From: Candolleomyces eurysporus | Taxonomy: Eukaryota > Basidiomycota > Agaricomycetes > Agaricales > Psathyrellaceae | Length of the DNA stretch: 64,000 bases | NCBI GenBank assembly: GCA_027579435.1 | Contig: JANBPK010001039.1 | Location: forward strand, 149,828-213,827 | Reading direction: 5' to 3' | Shown: piece after piece, positions 36,956-47,340 of the stretch | Layout of the letters: each line of letters starts with the position of its first letter | How positions within the stretch are numbered: position 1 is the first letter of the stretch | The notes under the pieces: model-generated | Database searches by the model: none | Seen by the model: the letters and a program-made list of their open reading frames with translations, nothing else | Told to the model about the DNA's origin: nothing | Made by a program: the position numbers and the translations under genes

Positions 36956-38228
36956 ATGGCGTCCAATTCTTTCGGGGGATCGCGATCGCAAGACAGGCGT
37001 CCAGGAGGACCCAACATGTCATACTTCCAGAACGCGAGCGGCTTCACGATGGATAGCGTGAACTTCAAAAATGTCCAAGGCGACTACCTCGATCGGCGCT
37101 CCTCCACCACCGTCAATAATGAATCCGTTAACAACTCCGCTGTGTATCATCAAGAGAATTCCCAAGCAGGGATCTACAATGGCGATATCACTGGCGGTGT
37201 CACAACGTACACCGGAGGGACCGTCGCATACTCGAGTTCGAGGCCAAACAGCGGACCCCGGCCATACCCGGCACAAAGGGCAACCCGGACTTCGAGGGAA
37301 AAGAGCAAGTACTTCACGTTTATCATTTGAAGCTCACCTTCAACTAACATTCTACTTCTTTCTTTCTTTCTTTGCCTCACCAGGTGCCTCGCATTCAACT
37401 AGAACGTATCACCAGAATAATGCCGCGGGGTCGATCTACAACGGTGAAATCGAAGGCGGTGTCACCACGTACACAAATACAAATGTTACCTACGGTTAGC
37501 ACATTCAGTCGCAATGGATGGGTTGATATCTGACCTTAACCGCCCACAACAGGCCATGATGACAATGGAAGGAACGATGATCCCAGCTCTCACCAGCAGG
37601 GATGCTGGTTCAACCATCAAGCTCATGGTCAATGTAAGCACCTTCGATTGAGATATTCCGGGATGCGCTGCTAACTCTGTTGTTAGACTTCAACACAGCA
37701 ATGTCCGCGGAGCCTGGCAACGACTATGAAGACCCTGCTTCCGAGGGTGCTTCGTACCATTATCCCGAGTCGTACAATAAGGGCCATACTGCTTTCCAGA
37801 GGAGGTCGCCACCTCCTTCCTACAGAGCCAGAAGGGTCCACAATCCCAAGGCCGACACAAGGCCTCCGTTGATTCCAGCGAACTCCCATGGCTCCGGACT
37901 TCTTCCTATTCATGAAGGTCCACCCCCTACTAGTTTTGCCAACGCATATCCATCTCCTCCCTCCAGTCAAGGTGGGCAGCCTTTCGAGGAGAACTACGCA
38001 AATAGCCAGGTCAACGAGTGCCTTGCTCCAGCCAGCGTCAGCAATGGAATACAGAAATTGAATCTTGACGATTGCGACCGGCCTGAGCACACTCAGCTCC
38101 CTCCCACTCCTCCTGAGCCTGCTCATCAAATGCCTCAGCGAACATACAGCACTAAGAACCCTTTCGCTCCTCTTGTGGAGGCAGAGCGGCGAGCCGCTCT
38201 CAGATCCCGCCACGCCAGTTCCAACTGA
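36956..38228 (+). CDS. 360-aa protein with duplicated Tyr/Asn/Gly/Thr-rich module
   Basis: Exons 36956-37304, 37384-37494, 37553-37633 and 37687-38228 join in frame. The first intron uses a GC donor (GCAAGT); the nearby GTACTT donor would cause a stop. A TATATATA box lies at 36856-36863. The N-terminus has FQNASGFTMDSVNFKNVQGD. Two similar modules follow, one in exon 1 (YHQENSQAGIYNGDITGGVT then TYT) and one in exon 2 (YHQNNAAGSIYNGEIEGGVT then TYT). The rest is a Pro-rich, disordered-looking tail with PPPSYRARR, PPTPPEP and a basic end. No signal peptide or membrane segment. Function unknown; the repeated module suggests a beta-rich, possibly self-assembling region (inference). Confidence 0.75.
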
Positions 38229-39560
38229 ACATATTATCATGCCCGTCGGACGCTATTATTCCTATGTAGATGCTCACCCATTCTCATCTCTTCAGTCGCG
38301 AGGATTCACACCTGTGACTCTTTTTTTATGACTCTTCAGCATGGTTTTGACAACTTTCCTTTTTATTTTTGCGAGTAGCACCGAGTTGATTCTCTGCATA
38401 TGCCAGACCCTTCTCCATGTATTCATTGACAGATCTATGATAATCCCAGCATTCTTGCCATACGAGCCCTTCTCACATAAGTCGCGTCTATTCATCAGGT
38501 CTGTCATAAAATGTACCATCACGTTGTCGTATATGTACTGGTGTAAGGACATTTCTACGGATAATTCTATTTGGAAACCCGGTTCAGGAGATCGATATCA
38601 TAAAGTGTGACGGATGTGACATGTGCCCCAAGGGGCGGAAGCTGGCCTAAGGTATGCCAGGAAGCACCGCTGTTCAACTGGCAAGCATAGATAAGATCAA
38701 TGGTTCCCTCGCGCGAACCACTCGATGGACGATTAGCGTTAGCCTGTTCGTAGAGACCATGTGGCATTAGACTTGTCCATCGTCGGTGAGTCTGAGCGTC
38801 GAGTCGGAGTTCAGCGACCGGTCTCAAACAGACTTTTAACGTTTCTCTCGGTGTTGTCGGTGTGACCGTGACGTCAAATACCGCCCCGAGGTGGGGAGAG
38901 ACACAAGAAAATCACCAAATCACAACAGATAGAGGTTAGGATACCTCCACAATGGGTTGTAGGTCTATTCGAAGTTCTACACTATCCAAGACCAGCTCAT
39001 TAAGCCCATGCATGACATGCCACAGATTACAGGGTGCGATTATCGCCAACATCTCCCACACAACGACCACAGGCAACCCCACAGTCAATGATCGGTAAGC
39101 AGTGTTGGCGACTACTCCAGCATCAGTAGCTCCAGGTCCCACGCAATCTTTAACAGCATGCTTGCTTTTATTTCAATCGCTCATACACCAATTGTGAATC
39201 GGAATTCTGAGCTGTCGCTCTTCCTTCAAAGGTGCAGTGCAGCACAGGTGACGCGGACGCGTTAACCTTGCCGAACGTCCCTCCGAGTCGCTTCACACCA
39301 TGGCTATGAGTACGTTCTCAGTATTCTATCCATACTTCTCTCCTCTCCCTTTCCATGTATCCTCGTCAAAGTCCGATGGAAAGTGTGGCCTTCCGGCTCT
39401 CATCGGCTTTTCTCGGCAAACCCGTTTTAGGCGCATCGCCGAGAGTCCATGCCAAGTATTTCGGCACTTGCATAATTTTTTCCCTGCCCACTCTGATATC
39501 AAACTGTTTTGAAGGGTGGTTTGCGGTGAACACGATAGCCAAGGAGAGTGACATCCTTTA
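38229..39560. other. Gene-poor region with possible minus-strand F-box-like fragments
   Basis: Minus-strand frames at 38936-39142 (GLNELVLDSVELRI) and 38567-38827 read like leucine-rich parts of a decayed F-box protein but do not join. The rest shows nothing recognisable. Confidence 0.35.
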
Positions 39561-39589
39561 CTGTATTTGGTTTGACGCAGGGATGGCAA

Positions 39590-39690
39590 TCCTGTTGTGT
39601 ACGCGGCTTGTGGATCCCAGTTTCCGGCTCTCATCGGCCTTCCAGAGACAAAGTGCAGCGCGAGTCCTAGGAGTTCACAACTAGATTGGA
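39590..39690 (+). pseudogene. Second relic of the aerolysin-like family's last exon
   Basis: The frame VYAACGSQFPALIGLPETKC closely matches the tail-exon segment of copy C, and similarity is visible at the nucleotide level as well. A 17-bp piece of it (TTCCGGCTCTCATCGGC, 39622-39638) also occurs at 39391-39407. The hydrophobic tail is not preserved and there are no partner exons. Confidence 0.55.
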
Positions 39691-39889
39691 GCGCATTAGG
39701 ACTGGAATTGTTTGAGAGAGAAAGACATATCAACATCCTGACTAGTACGCTGGCACAAGCAGTGGTCGACTCGCTGATCGTAAACGATACAGGGGTCAAT
39801 CCCTATATTGGATAAGTTTTGCTCCGACCGGTTCTGCCAGGGGTCGATCAAGTCAAGCTGTGTTACTTACTGTGTCCGAGGTGCATTGG

Positions 39890-40548
39890 AGGACCCCCGG
39901 CAACCACCTATGAGGCCTCTTTCAAAATCACCCCAATTTCGCGATTTTTATCCGAACCAATTTTGCCAATTCTTATCCAAATTTTGGCACCAGACCTCCT
40001 CGAGACCCAGTTTTTATCCAAATTTTGGGATGAGGCCTTGTTTTTCTCTTCCGCTGCGCAGATTGCCCTTTTTTGCAGTTCTATGCAGGAATACACGTAC
40101 ATAGAGCCAGCCATGAGATCTCCAAGTAATATTGTACCTCATACTCCTTATCCTTGTTACCAAATCCTCAAGTTTCCTACCTTTCATTTTTTTCGGGAGT
40201 CCTTGGATGGATGGATGCAGGGGCAGGAGGGAGCCTGACAATTTCTGATGCATTAGGCGGTGTATAAAATTTGGTATGCTCTCCTAGATTTCTACAGAAT
40301 CCAACCATTCAAGAACAACCAAAACCTGGGCAGGAGATCCCAGTTGTTATGCGCCTGATATCCGCCCAATTTTTATCCAAATTTATGCAGAGGCCCTGCT
40401 CAAAATCCCAAATTTTATCCGAATTTTGCGTCAGGCCTCTCACGAAATGTAGTGATTTTTATCCAAATTTGCGGCAGGCCTCCAGCGATTTGGGATCGAT
40501 TTTTATCCAAAATTGAAAGACGCCCTATAGGTGGTTGCCGGGGGTCCT
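39890..40548. mobile_element. hAT-like MITE (659 bp) with 8-bp target-site duplication
   Basis: Perfect 22-bp terminal inverted repeats lie at 39890-39911 (AGGACCCCCGGC...CACCTAT) and 40527-40548, flanked by the identical 8 bp TGCATTGG at 39882-39889 and 40549-40556. The interior has no coding capacity and is made of degenerate tandem units around TTTTTATCCAAATTTTG, which are dense at 39,935-40,045 and 40,365-40,515. The 8-bp duplication fits the hAT superfamily. Perfect ends suggest recent insertion. The right end is 136 bp before the start codon of aerolysin-like copy C. Confidence 0.88.
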
Positions 40549-40684
40549 TGCATTGGTATTTAGCTTGACAACTCGTATGAACCACCGCCACCACAGGTTT
40601 TTAGACGACACTCGAGTGGACCACCACCTGCGGTGCTGACCTCGACGACCACCAACGACGGACGACCACATACCGGCAGTTGAA

Positions 40685-42302
40685 ATGACAAGTATATCGA
40701 CTGGGATTCAGTACAACATCTACACCCCTCACCATGTTGGAGGGTATCTCCAGTTTTCGTCTGGATCGGGGGTGAATGCCACGCTTGGGTCGGACGTGGA
40801 GGCGCTTTCGCAGTTGGTAAGTGGCCAGGCTATTCCCTTTTCCGTTCATAGCCATGCCATAAACATCTTGACCCACTCTGTCGATAGTGGACTTTCCATC
40901 CCTTGGACGGGGATTCTACAACTGCAAATTTCCTCATACGGAATTGGGAGTACGACACCTATGTATCAGCTGCTCTCGAGGGGTCAACCATGTTCGCTCG
41001 AGCTTTTCCCTCAACGTCGGAATATTGGTATTTGAAACCCGCGGAGGATGACCGGCATGTGTAAGTTTGATTTTTCTTCAAAACTCGATCGGGGCCTTTG
41101 CGCTCTATCGGTCGGAAAGGATTGAAAGCTCACTTCGGGCACGTTTCACTTCGTGGAACTAGTATTTGTGGTGATGAATCCTGTGTATATGTCTGGGCTC
41201 CATGGGAAGAGGTTTCTGGTGGTCCATCGTCTGCCAATGAAGTGAGTGTCCAAGCCTTTCGAGTTCCGTTTTGAATTCGAGTGGTGAATCGGTCTGACGC
41301 TGTCCGATTTATAAGGTGGCGATTGTTCCAAGTGCAAGTGTCACACCGGGAGCTGAAATGTGGCGGATCGTTCCAGTTAGCTCTGCAACTGCGCGACCTA
41401 CAACAACCACATCCCATACATTCACCTACGCCAGTACCACTTCGACCTTGTCAACTGGTCCAATGATGTCAACGGGTGTAACAACGACTTCGACAGCTTT
41501 AACAACATCTCCATCAAGTGCTGACTCAAGTCCCGTTAACCTCAACCAAGACCTTTTGGCATTGAACCGCTGTGCCCCATGCGGGAAGGAGAAGTGCACG
41601 TTTAAAGCATCAGTGAGTTGAGCAATTTTAGCTCTCAGCAGCCCTGGGCTGAAATATGCACCTTGATTGTAGGGCAGCTCCTCAGAGACCACATACAGCG
41701 TCCTAATTGGCCAACCCGTAGCTAATTGCGGTGCAGGGAACAACGAGACCACCAAGACGACCTTGGGAGGGACGTTCGAGCTGTCGCATTCCTTCGGCAT
41801 TGAGACGACGACGGGCGCCTCACTCGGGATGATTGGACCCAGTATCTCAACTAGTGTGACCGTCAAGTCGGAAACGTCAGAGAAAGTTATAAAGTCACAA
41901 GATATTGAGGTTAATATACCTCCCGGGCAAATCGTGAGTGCCGCTTGTGTCCACAAAACTCAAAGCTGACTGATCTCTTGTGTTAGGGTGCACTTGTTGC
42001 GAATATATCGTATGCAAAGACGCCANGGGGACATCAAAATTGATGATAGGTACGCGGTGTTCACTTACTGGTGTTCGCCAGGTCTGACAACGCCTATCCT
42101 CGACAGAACACTTGCCTTCGTCTCGATAGAGCCAGAGCAAGTTCTAGGATACTCGGTCGTTTATACGGCCTGTGGATCTCAGTTCTCCGCCCTCACTCTT
42201 CCGAAGACAGAGTGCAGCGCCGGGCATTCCCATCGCACTGGGAGTATATTTCGATTGGTTTTGTGGCTACTACTTGCAATTGGCATCGCTGCGTTGTTTT
42301 AA
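40685..42302 (+). CDS. Aerolysin-like fold candidate with hydrophobic C-terminal tail, copy C
   Basis: Seven exons (40685-40816, 40888-41060, 41163-41241, 41316-41612, 41673-41933, 41987-42049, 42107-42302) mirror copies A and B. It has the beta-trefoil-like N-terminus (GGYLQF; WYLKP; WAPWEE), a Thr/Ser linker with CAPCGK, the alternating Ser/Thr-rich region ending IPPGQ, a two-cysteine segment, and a final hydrophobic stretch (LVLWLLLAIGIAALF) at the very C-terminus. No signal peptide. Exon 6 is 63 nt including an N at 42026, against 62 nt in A and B, so as written the frame is broken there; the N is probably an artefact. A MITE sits immediately upstream, and no TATA box lies between it and the ATG, which may affect expression. 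Fold and membrane activity are inferred, not shown. Confidence 0.65.
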
Positions 42303-42844
42303 GCAACCCATCGAAGCTACTCACCATCAGCGCTATACAAAGGCGACTCGACTCGCATTGTTGGTGGTCTGTGACGCTTGATATTTTATTTTGGGGAACG
42401 ATGTAATTCGGTAGATTGGATGATGAGTTGGCATGTGGACGTTATTGCCGGCGCTGACGAACTTCTCGAATTCGTGGGTGCCTGAGAACAAGTATTTGCT
42501 GCGATGTGGTCCTGAATTTCATAACATCGGAAATGCCCCCCCCAAATCTCGCCATTGAAGATAAGTGCTTGGCTCGCAGGTTTGATGGTTCGGGCATTTA
42601 CGACTATTCTCGGAGAACATGTCAACACTTATTAACGATAGTCGAGCGTGCAGCATATGGAAGGTAGGTAGGTTGGTTGGTTGACTACAAGTACAGACGG
42701 GTCGAAAAAGGCTCGACATGTGGGAACGTTCGGTCCTGCATGATAAGCGCCCAATATTGAGTACCTGATGTGTAGATATGCTGTTCCGATGCTGTTCAGC
42801 CGCATAGCCTGGGCACGTTTTGGACTCGGAGTTTCAAATATGAG
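42303..42844. other. Intergenic, no gene seen
   Basis: 3' flank of copy C and 5' flank of the F-box gene. A GGTAGGTTGGTTGGTTG stretch near 42,665 is the only low-complexity feature. Confidence 0.4.
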
Positions 42845-44023
42845 GTGGTGATTCCATCCCATCACTCGAGTCCTGTGTCTATGCCTTCCTTTTCTCCGAC
42901 CATCATGACAACCCCAGCTCTGCAGACATTCCCCCCAGAACTACTTGGGGAGCTATTCTTTCATTGCCTGCCGGACGATGACCCTGACCGCATGAGCCCC
43001 CAGAATGCACCACTCGTGTTCTGTACCATTTCTTCTTACTGGCGGCAAGCTGCCCTCTCCGAGCATCGACTATGGGACACGGTCATCTTCCCTTCACCTC
43101 AAGCTAATGGGCCAAGCATCACCTATGACCAAGCTATTCGATTTATTCGCGCCGGAGGCGTCGAACGCTGGTTCAATCGCACAGGCACCGAACGGATGCT
43201 CTCATTTGGAGAGGAAGGGCCCCCTGACCACAAATCTTCCCTTATCACCTTCTTCTTGCCTATTGTCACCAAGTATGCGCGGAGGTTGAGGCACCTCTCT
43301 CTCTCTCTAGTCAAGATCCGGCATTTCGAATTCATTCGCAGAGGCTTTCCCTATGACCTCTTCGAGAATCTCGAGTCGGTATCGATCTGCTGCACACTTG
43401 AGATGACTACGGCTCAGTTGCATGCGTTCGAACGGCTTAACACCCCCTTCCATACCAAGTGTCCCAAGTTAAAGCATGCTTCGTTCACACTGCTGCGAGC
43501 TCATCCCATGCGATTCGCCATGCCGTGGTCGCAGCTCACGAGCATCCAAGTCGACAGCCATCTGCATCCTTTGACGATCGCTCAATGGGCACAGCTCTTC
43601 CGGGAGTGCAAAAACCTCCGGCATGCAACACTCGCAAAACCAAAAGAGTTTGGCACCGGCTACGGTTTATGGCCAATCGTAGAATTGGAGCATCACGCCT
43701 TGACCTCCCTTCATTTTTGGATCCACGAAACCGTGACGACATATTGGTACGATTACTGCAAGTGGGATTTTCTTCACCACCCCGTTCGATTCCCAAATCT
43801 TCGCCATCTCAAATTCGACTTGAAACACGGCAACGCTATCGCTTCGCTTCGCTCGTTGAACCCGGTAACGAAAAGCTACCTCCCCAAACTCGAAGCTATC
43901 CAAATCACCACGCCTGAAGATGCACCTTTTCACATACCAGCCGATGTAAAGGGTATGGTGGAGCAGATCGGGCCACTCATCGAACCTAGGGCTCCTGGAC
44001 CACCATTATGTACTGATGACTGA
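42845..44023 (+). CDS. Intronless F-box protein
   Basis: A single open frame of 392 codons. The F-box is at about residues 28-72 (LQTFPPELLGELFFHCLPDD, ..., SYWRQAALSEHRLWDTV), the usual agaricomycete form with an R-x-A-L-x-x-x-x-LW end. Downstream are leucine-containing segments (RRLRHLSLSLVKI, LESVSICCTLEM, LRHLKFDLKHG) that probably form an LRR-like substrate-binding part. Expected role: substrate receptor of an SCF ubiquitin ligase. The start is uncertain between 42845 and an ATG 36 bp downstream (MPSFSPT). It is intronless, unlike nearly all its neighbours, and may be a recent or retro-copied member of an expanded family. Confidence 0.85.
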   Translation: MVIPSHHSSPVSMPSFSPTIMTTPALQTFPPELLGELFFHCLPDDDPDRMSPQNAPLVFCTISSYWRQAALSEHRLWDTVIFPSPQANGPSITYDQAIRFIRAGGVERWFNRTGTERMLSFGEEGPPDHKSSLITFFLPIVTKYARRLRHLSLSLVKIRHFEFIRRGFPYDLFENLESVSICCTLEMTTAQLHAFERLNTPFHTKCPKLKHASFTLLRAHPMRFAMPWSQLTSIQVDSHLHPLTIAQWAQLFRECKNLRHATLAKPKEFGTGYGLWPIVELEHHALTSLHFWIHETVTTYWYDYCKWDFLHHPVRFPNLRHLKFDLKHGNAIASLRSLNPVTKSYLPKLEAIQITTPEDAPFHIPADVKGMVEQIGPLIEPRAPGPPLCTDD

Positions 44024-44808
44024 TTTAGACTACTTACCGTAGTGCAAAGCGAACTCGAGCAAAGCTATTTTCAATAGATGTACACGTTACAGCTAGAGAT
44101 CACGAGTTACAATGCCACGGGGTGGTAACTCGGTGTGTCGTTGCCTTCACCTCGTCTCCTGTAGATGGAGCTTCGCACCTTCAAGCTCCTCGAAGATGTT
44201 GTATGTCCGTAAGAACATTGCAATAGTCGGAGGCCATTGCTCGACGGTTCCAAAGGCCTCGTAGTCCAATCGAGCTTGTTAACGGACATCTCTGCCCCAA
44301 ATGCCCATATACCGTAAACAAGGGGCGTTTCTGAAGAGTTGACGGTGGTGGCCTTGGTCGTGAGGCACATTTGGCGATCTGCGTCTTCCCGCCTCGAAAT
44401 CACGCAAAATTCATTAGGACAGTTGATTACAAGGAGGGTAAAAGATAATCGTGGTATCTTATGACGAGGAAAAAGCAAATCCCTGGCTCTGCTCATACCA
44501 GGTCGGTAACACGCTCCGGATGATTTCGAACGGTGTAGAGTCGGGAGGGAATAGCGTATTGAGCACGCGATTCCACGACCCATAAGGATTATGGTACCCC
44601 TCGGGCAGCAGGTTACCCGACTGAGTCGAGGGAATAGCCCGTTCGGGCTAGGCCCAGTTTTCTGCCGAACACTTTGAGAGCACGATTAGGAAAAGCGTGA
44701 CAACTGTTTAAACTACGATTTAGACGCGGCTGTCACAATGTGACGTCAAGTCACGTTCGCGTTCTTGTCACGCTCCCCGAAATTAGAGGTTGTACCTCGA
44801 CGGTCACC
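44024..44808. promoter_or_regulatory. Intergenic; conserved 5' flank of MAU2 with a minus-strand ORF fragment
   Basis: From about 44,565 the sequence is duplicated at 50,890-51,120. It includes TGTGACGTCAAGTCACGTTCGC-like sequence with a palindromic TGACGTCA element (about 44,740), the classical CRE/ATF site, also kept in the copy at about 51,079. On the minus strand, 44,459-44,640 encodes YHNPYGSWNRVLNTLFPPD with a good acceptor before it, but I could not find its upstream exons. Confidence 0.5.
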
Positions 44809-47340
44809 ATGGACGCCATGGACATCGACGAACGTCCCTTGCCGCCCCCAAAACGCCAAATGGTCGTGCAATGCTCGTATGGAGACATGGAAACGTGCAG
44901 ATTCGAAGCGCTGCCGACGCCAGTGCTCCTGCTGGCACTCTCGAATCTCCTCTTGCACCCACCGACCCACCGGCAGTACTCCAAATCGCTCTATCTATCT
45001 ATTTTGGCGACGTGGAAGTGCCTATCATATCAGAATCTGGATCCGGATGTGGAGTGTAGGGCGTGGACGGCGTTGGCAGAGTTGGGTTTCAGGATGGGCT
45101 TGGGGGAGCAAGATTTTGAGCAGCACGTCGAGACGGCTATAACGAAAGCGGTGAGTCGGTCTCACCTATTTATCTATATTTCCTCTAAATTTTATTTATT
45201 TAGCTCCTGCTCGCCCAGAATGTACGACCTATTGCTATCCAAAAGGCGTCTGGAAGTTGACATATACCTTATAGCATCCGACGCTCCGACCGTACAAGGT
45301 TCATCTAACCGTGCTATCCGCTCGGATATCACAACACCAGCACAAATTCAAGCAAGCTCAAACTACTATCCGTCGCTTGCTATCCACCTTCATCGCCCCG
45401 AACGACCTCCCCAACCTCGTATACACTGCTCACCTCGGACATATTGCAAGCTTTAGCACGCTCGATAGCTCGGGGACCCTCATACCCTCAGCACAGTCTC
45501 TCAAGGCCATCCAAGACTTTAGCGACCTCGCCACGCGCAATTCACATCGCGATGTTATCAAATTAGCTGCCGTTCTTCGATTGCAGACGCTAGTCCAGAT
45601 GGGTTCGTGGGATGGCGTGCAGGAGGCGCTCAACGAAGCAGAAGTGCTGTTGGAATATCCGACTACTTCTGAGCCGTCAAAACTGGCTGAAAGCGCCGCT
45701 CTTTTCGCCCATACTAAACGACCCCTTCATGACTCTGCGTTGCTGATCTACGCGCTGACGTTGGGGATCGTTTTCTATACCTATGTCGGCGACACGCCTA
45801 GCGTTGAAGCAAGGACCAAGGTTCTCCACGAGATGCTAGATGGTGGAATTCTGGACAAGCTGGGGTATGGCGTCGTTGAGGTGCGTCAATTCCGTGTTAT
45901 TTGAAGAGTCGGCTCATCGATTGTCACTTTTCACGCAGATTCCGTTCCCTACTTCCCGGCCCCTCTGCATTCAAATCGCTCGGCCTCGTATCCTGATGGT
46001 TATAGCGTTCCTCATAACGAGCATCGCTAAACGTGACCCTGTCGGGAGAAAACCCAAACGGAAGATATTTGCGATGGAAGGCTTGCTAGTCGCGGACAAA
46101 GAACTCAGAAAAGATGCGGCGTGTTCGTCTATCCCCATTCCACTGGTCGATTTCATTACTTACCGAGACTTCGCAGTGGCGCCTTGGGCCTCTGCTGCGG
46201 ACGTTGAAGCACACTACTCGCGTTTGAACAAACTCAAGGCTGATCTGATATGTGAGCTTGTCGGGGTAAGCTCACCATTTAGCGCCGATGGTATAGGAGC
46301 GGAAACCTAATACAATTACAGGTGGCTGTTATGCGTAGCGAGTTTGTTGAAGCAGAACGACACCTGGCGGAGCTCATCTCCCACACACGGAATGAAGGAC
46401 TCTGGCCGCAGTATTCAGCGCGCATCACCCTGTTGCACGCCCAGTTGGCTCACGGGCTCAACCAAACCGATCGGGCGCTGCAGTGCTACCAACTCGCTGC
46501 CTACCTTTCGCGCAAACGCGAGCATGTGGACAACGAAGACGATGGGATGGAAGACCCCTGGATCAATGCTGCTTCGAGAGCAGGGGAAGTATGGTTGTGG
46601 ATTGGAATGTTCAGACGGGAGATGGCTTCATATCCACCTGAATCGATTAACGAGGAGTATATGAAGGAGCAGGAAGAGCTGCTGAGGAAACACGCGGAGG
46701 AGGTTGTGAGGGCGTGTGAGGGCCTCGGGAGCACGCTTATGTCAGTGGCGTGTGTGTTGAGAGCTGCGTTGACAAACGAGTTTTTGAAAGCAAAGTAAGT
46801 CGTCCTTCTCTTTCGTTGCCTGGGCTTGGCCCCTCCTTTTAGATCACGGCTGACATTCGTCGCTTCAGGATGCACCTCCGTCAAGGCCTCCAACTCGTCA
46901 CCACCTCGACGGATAACCACCTCAAGGCACTCATTATGGCGCTCATCGCATCGCAGTATCTCAATACCTCAACTGAACACGCTGAAGCGATGTTGGGGAC
47001 GGCGGAACAGTTGGCTGCTGGGTTAGGCGCTCAGCCAAAGGCTCCCAAGAACTCCTCTTCCTCTTCTTCCCTATCTCAAAGTCAAAGTCAAGGTTCGCAA
47101 GTAGGAGGATCGGGGAAACCTATGGACGGAGTGGGTAACGCTGCGTTAAGGTTGTGGATCGGGGAGAGGTCTGCAGAACTGAAGAGGCGTGCAGGAGATG
47201 ACGAGGCTGCGAGAGTGCAGGATAGTATGAACTATAAGCTGAGAGCTGTGGTTAGGAAGATTGAGCAGAGGAAGGACTCGCCGTTGGTGGGTGGGGGCAC
47301 GTGGGCGGGGGCAACGCCAGCTAGGGGAAGGGTGGTGTGA
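44809..47340 (+). CDS. MAU2: Cohesin loading factor subunit MAU2/SCC4
   Basis: MAU2/Scc4 partners Scc2/NIPBL to load the cohesin ring on chromatin. Exons 44809-45150, 45204-45221 (18 nt), 45299-45880, 45939-46265, 46322-46794 and 46869-47340 give 737 aa in frame. The protein is helical and TPR-like throughout: LLLALSNLLLHPPTHRQYSKSL (given by its ends), an ARISQHQHKFKQAQTTIRR block, the middle FHIALTLG-type helices (LLIYALTLGIVFYTYVGD), and the C-terminal NHLKALIMALIASQYLNTST followed by EHAEAML, which is the strongest match to the family. The C-terminus is basic with a Ser/Gln stretch. The 18-nt exon encodes LLLAQN. A partly deleted copy lies 6.3 kb downstream. The start ATG at 44809 is missing in that copy. 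Confidence 0.87.

Noticed and set aside
39935..40515. TTTTATCCAAATTTTG units as an independent satellite array
   Set aside because: They lie wholly inside the bounded MITE and are explained as its interior.
44107..44583. 158-codon minus-strand open frame upstream of MAU2
   Set aside because: The better-looking frame at 44,459-44,640 (NPYGSWNRVLNT) is in a different phase and ends at 44,459; neither could be extended to a gene.
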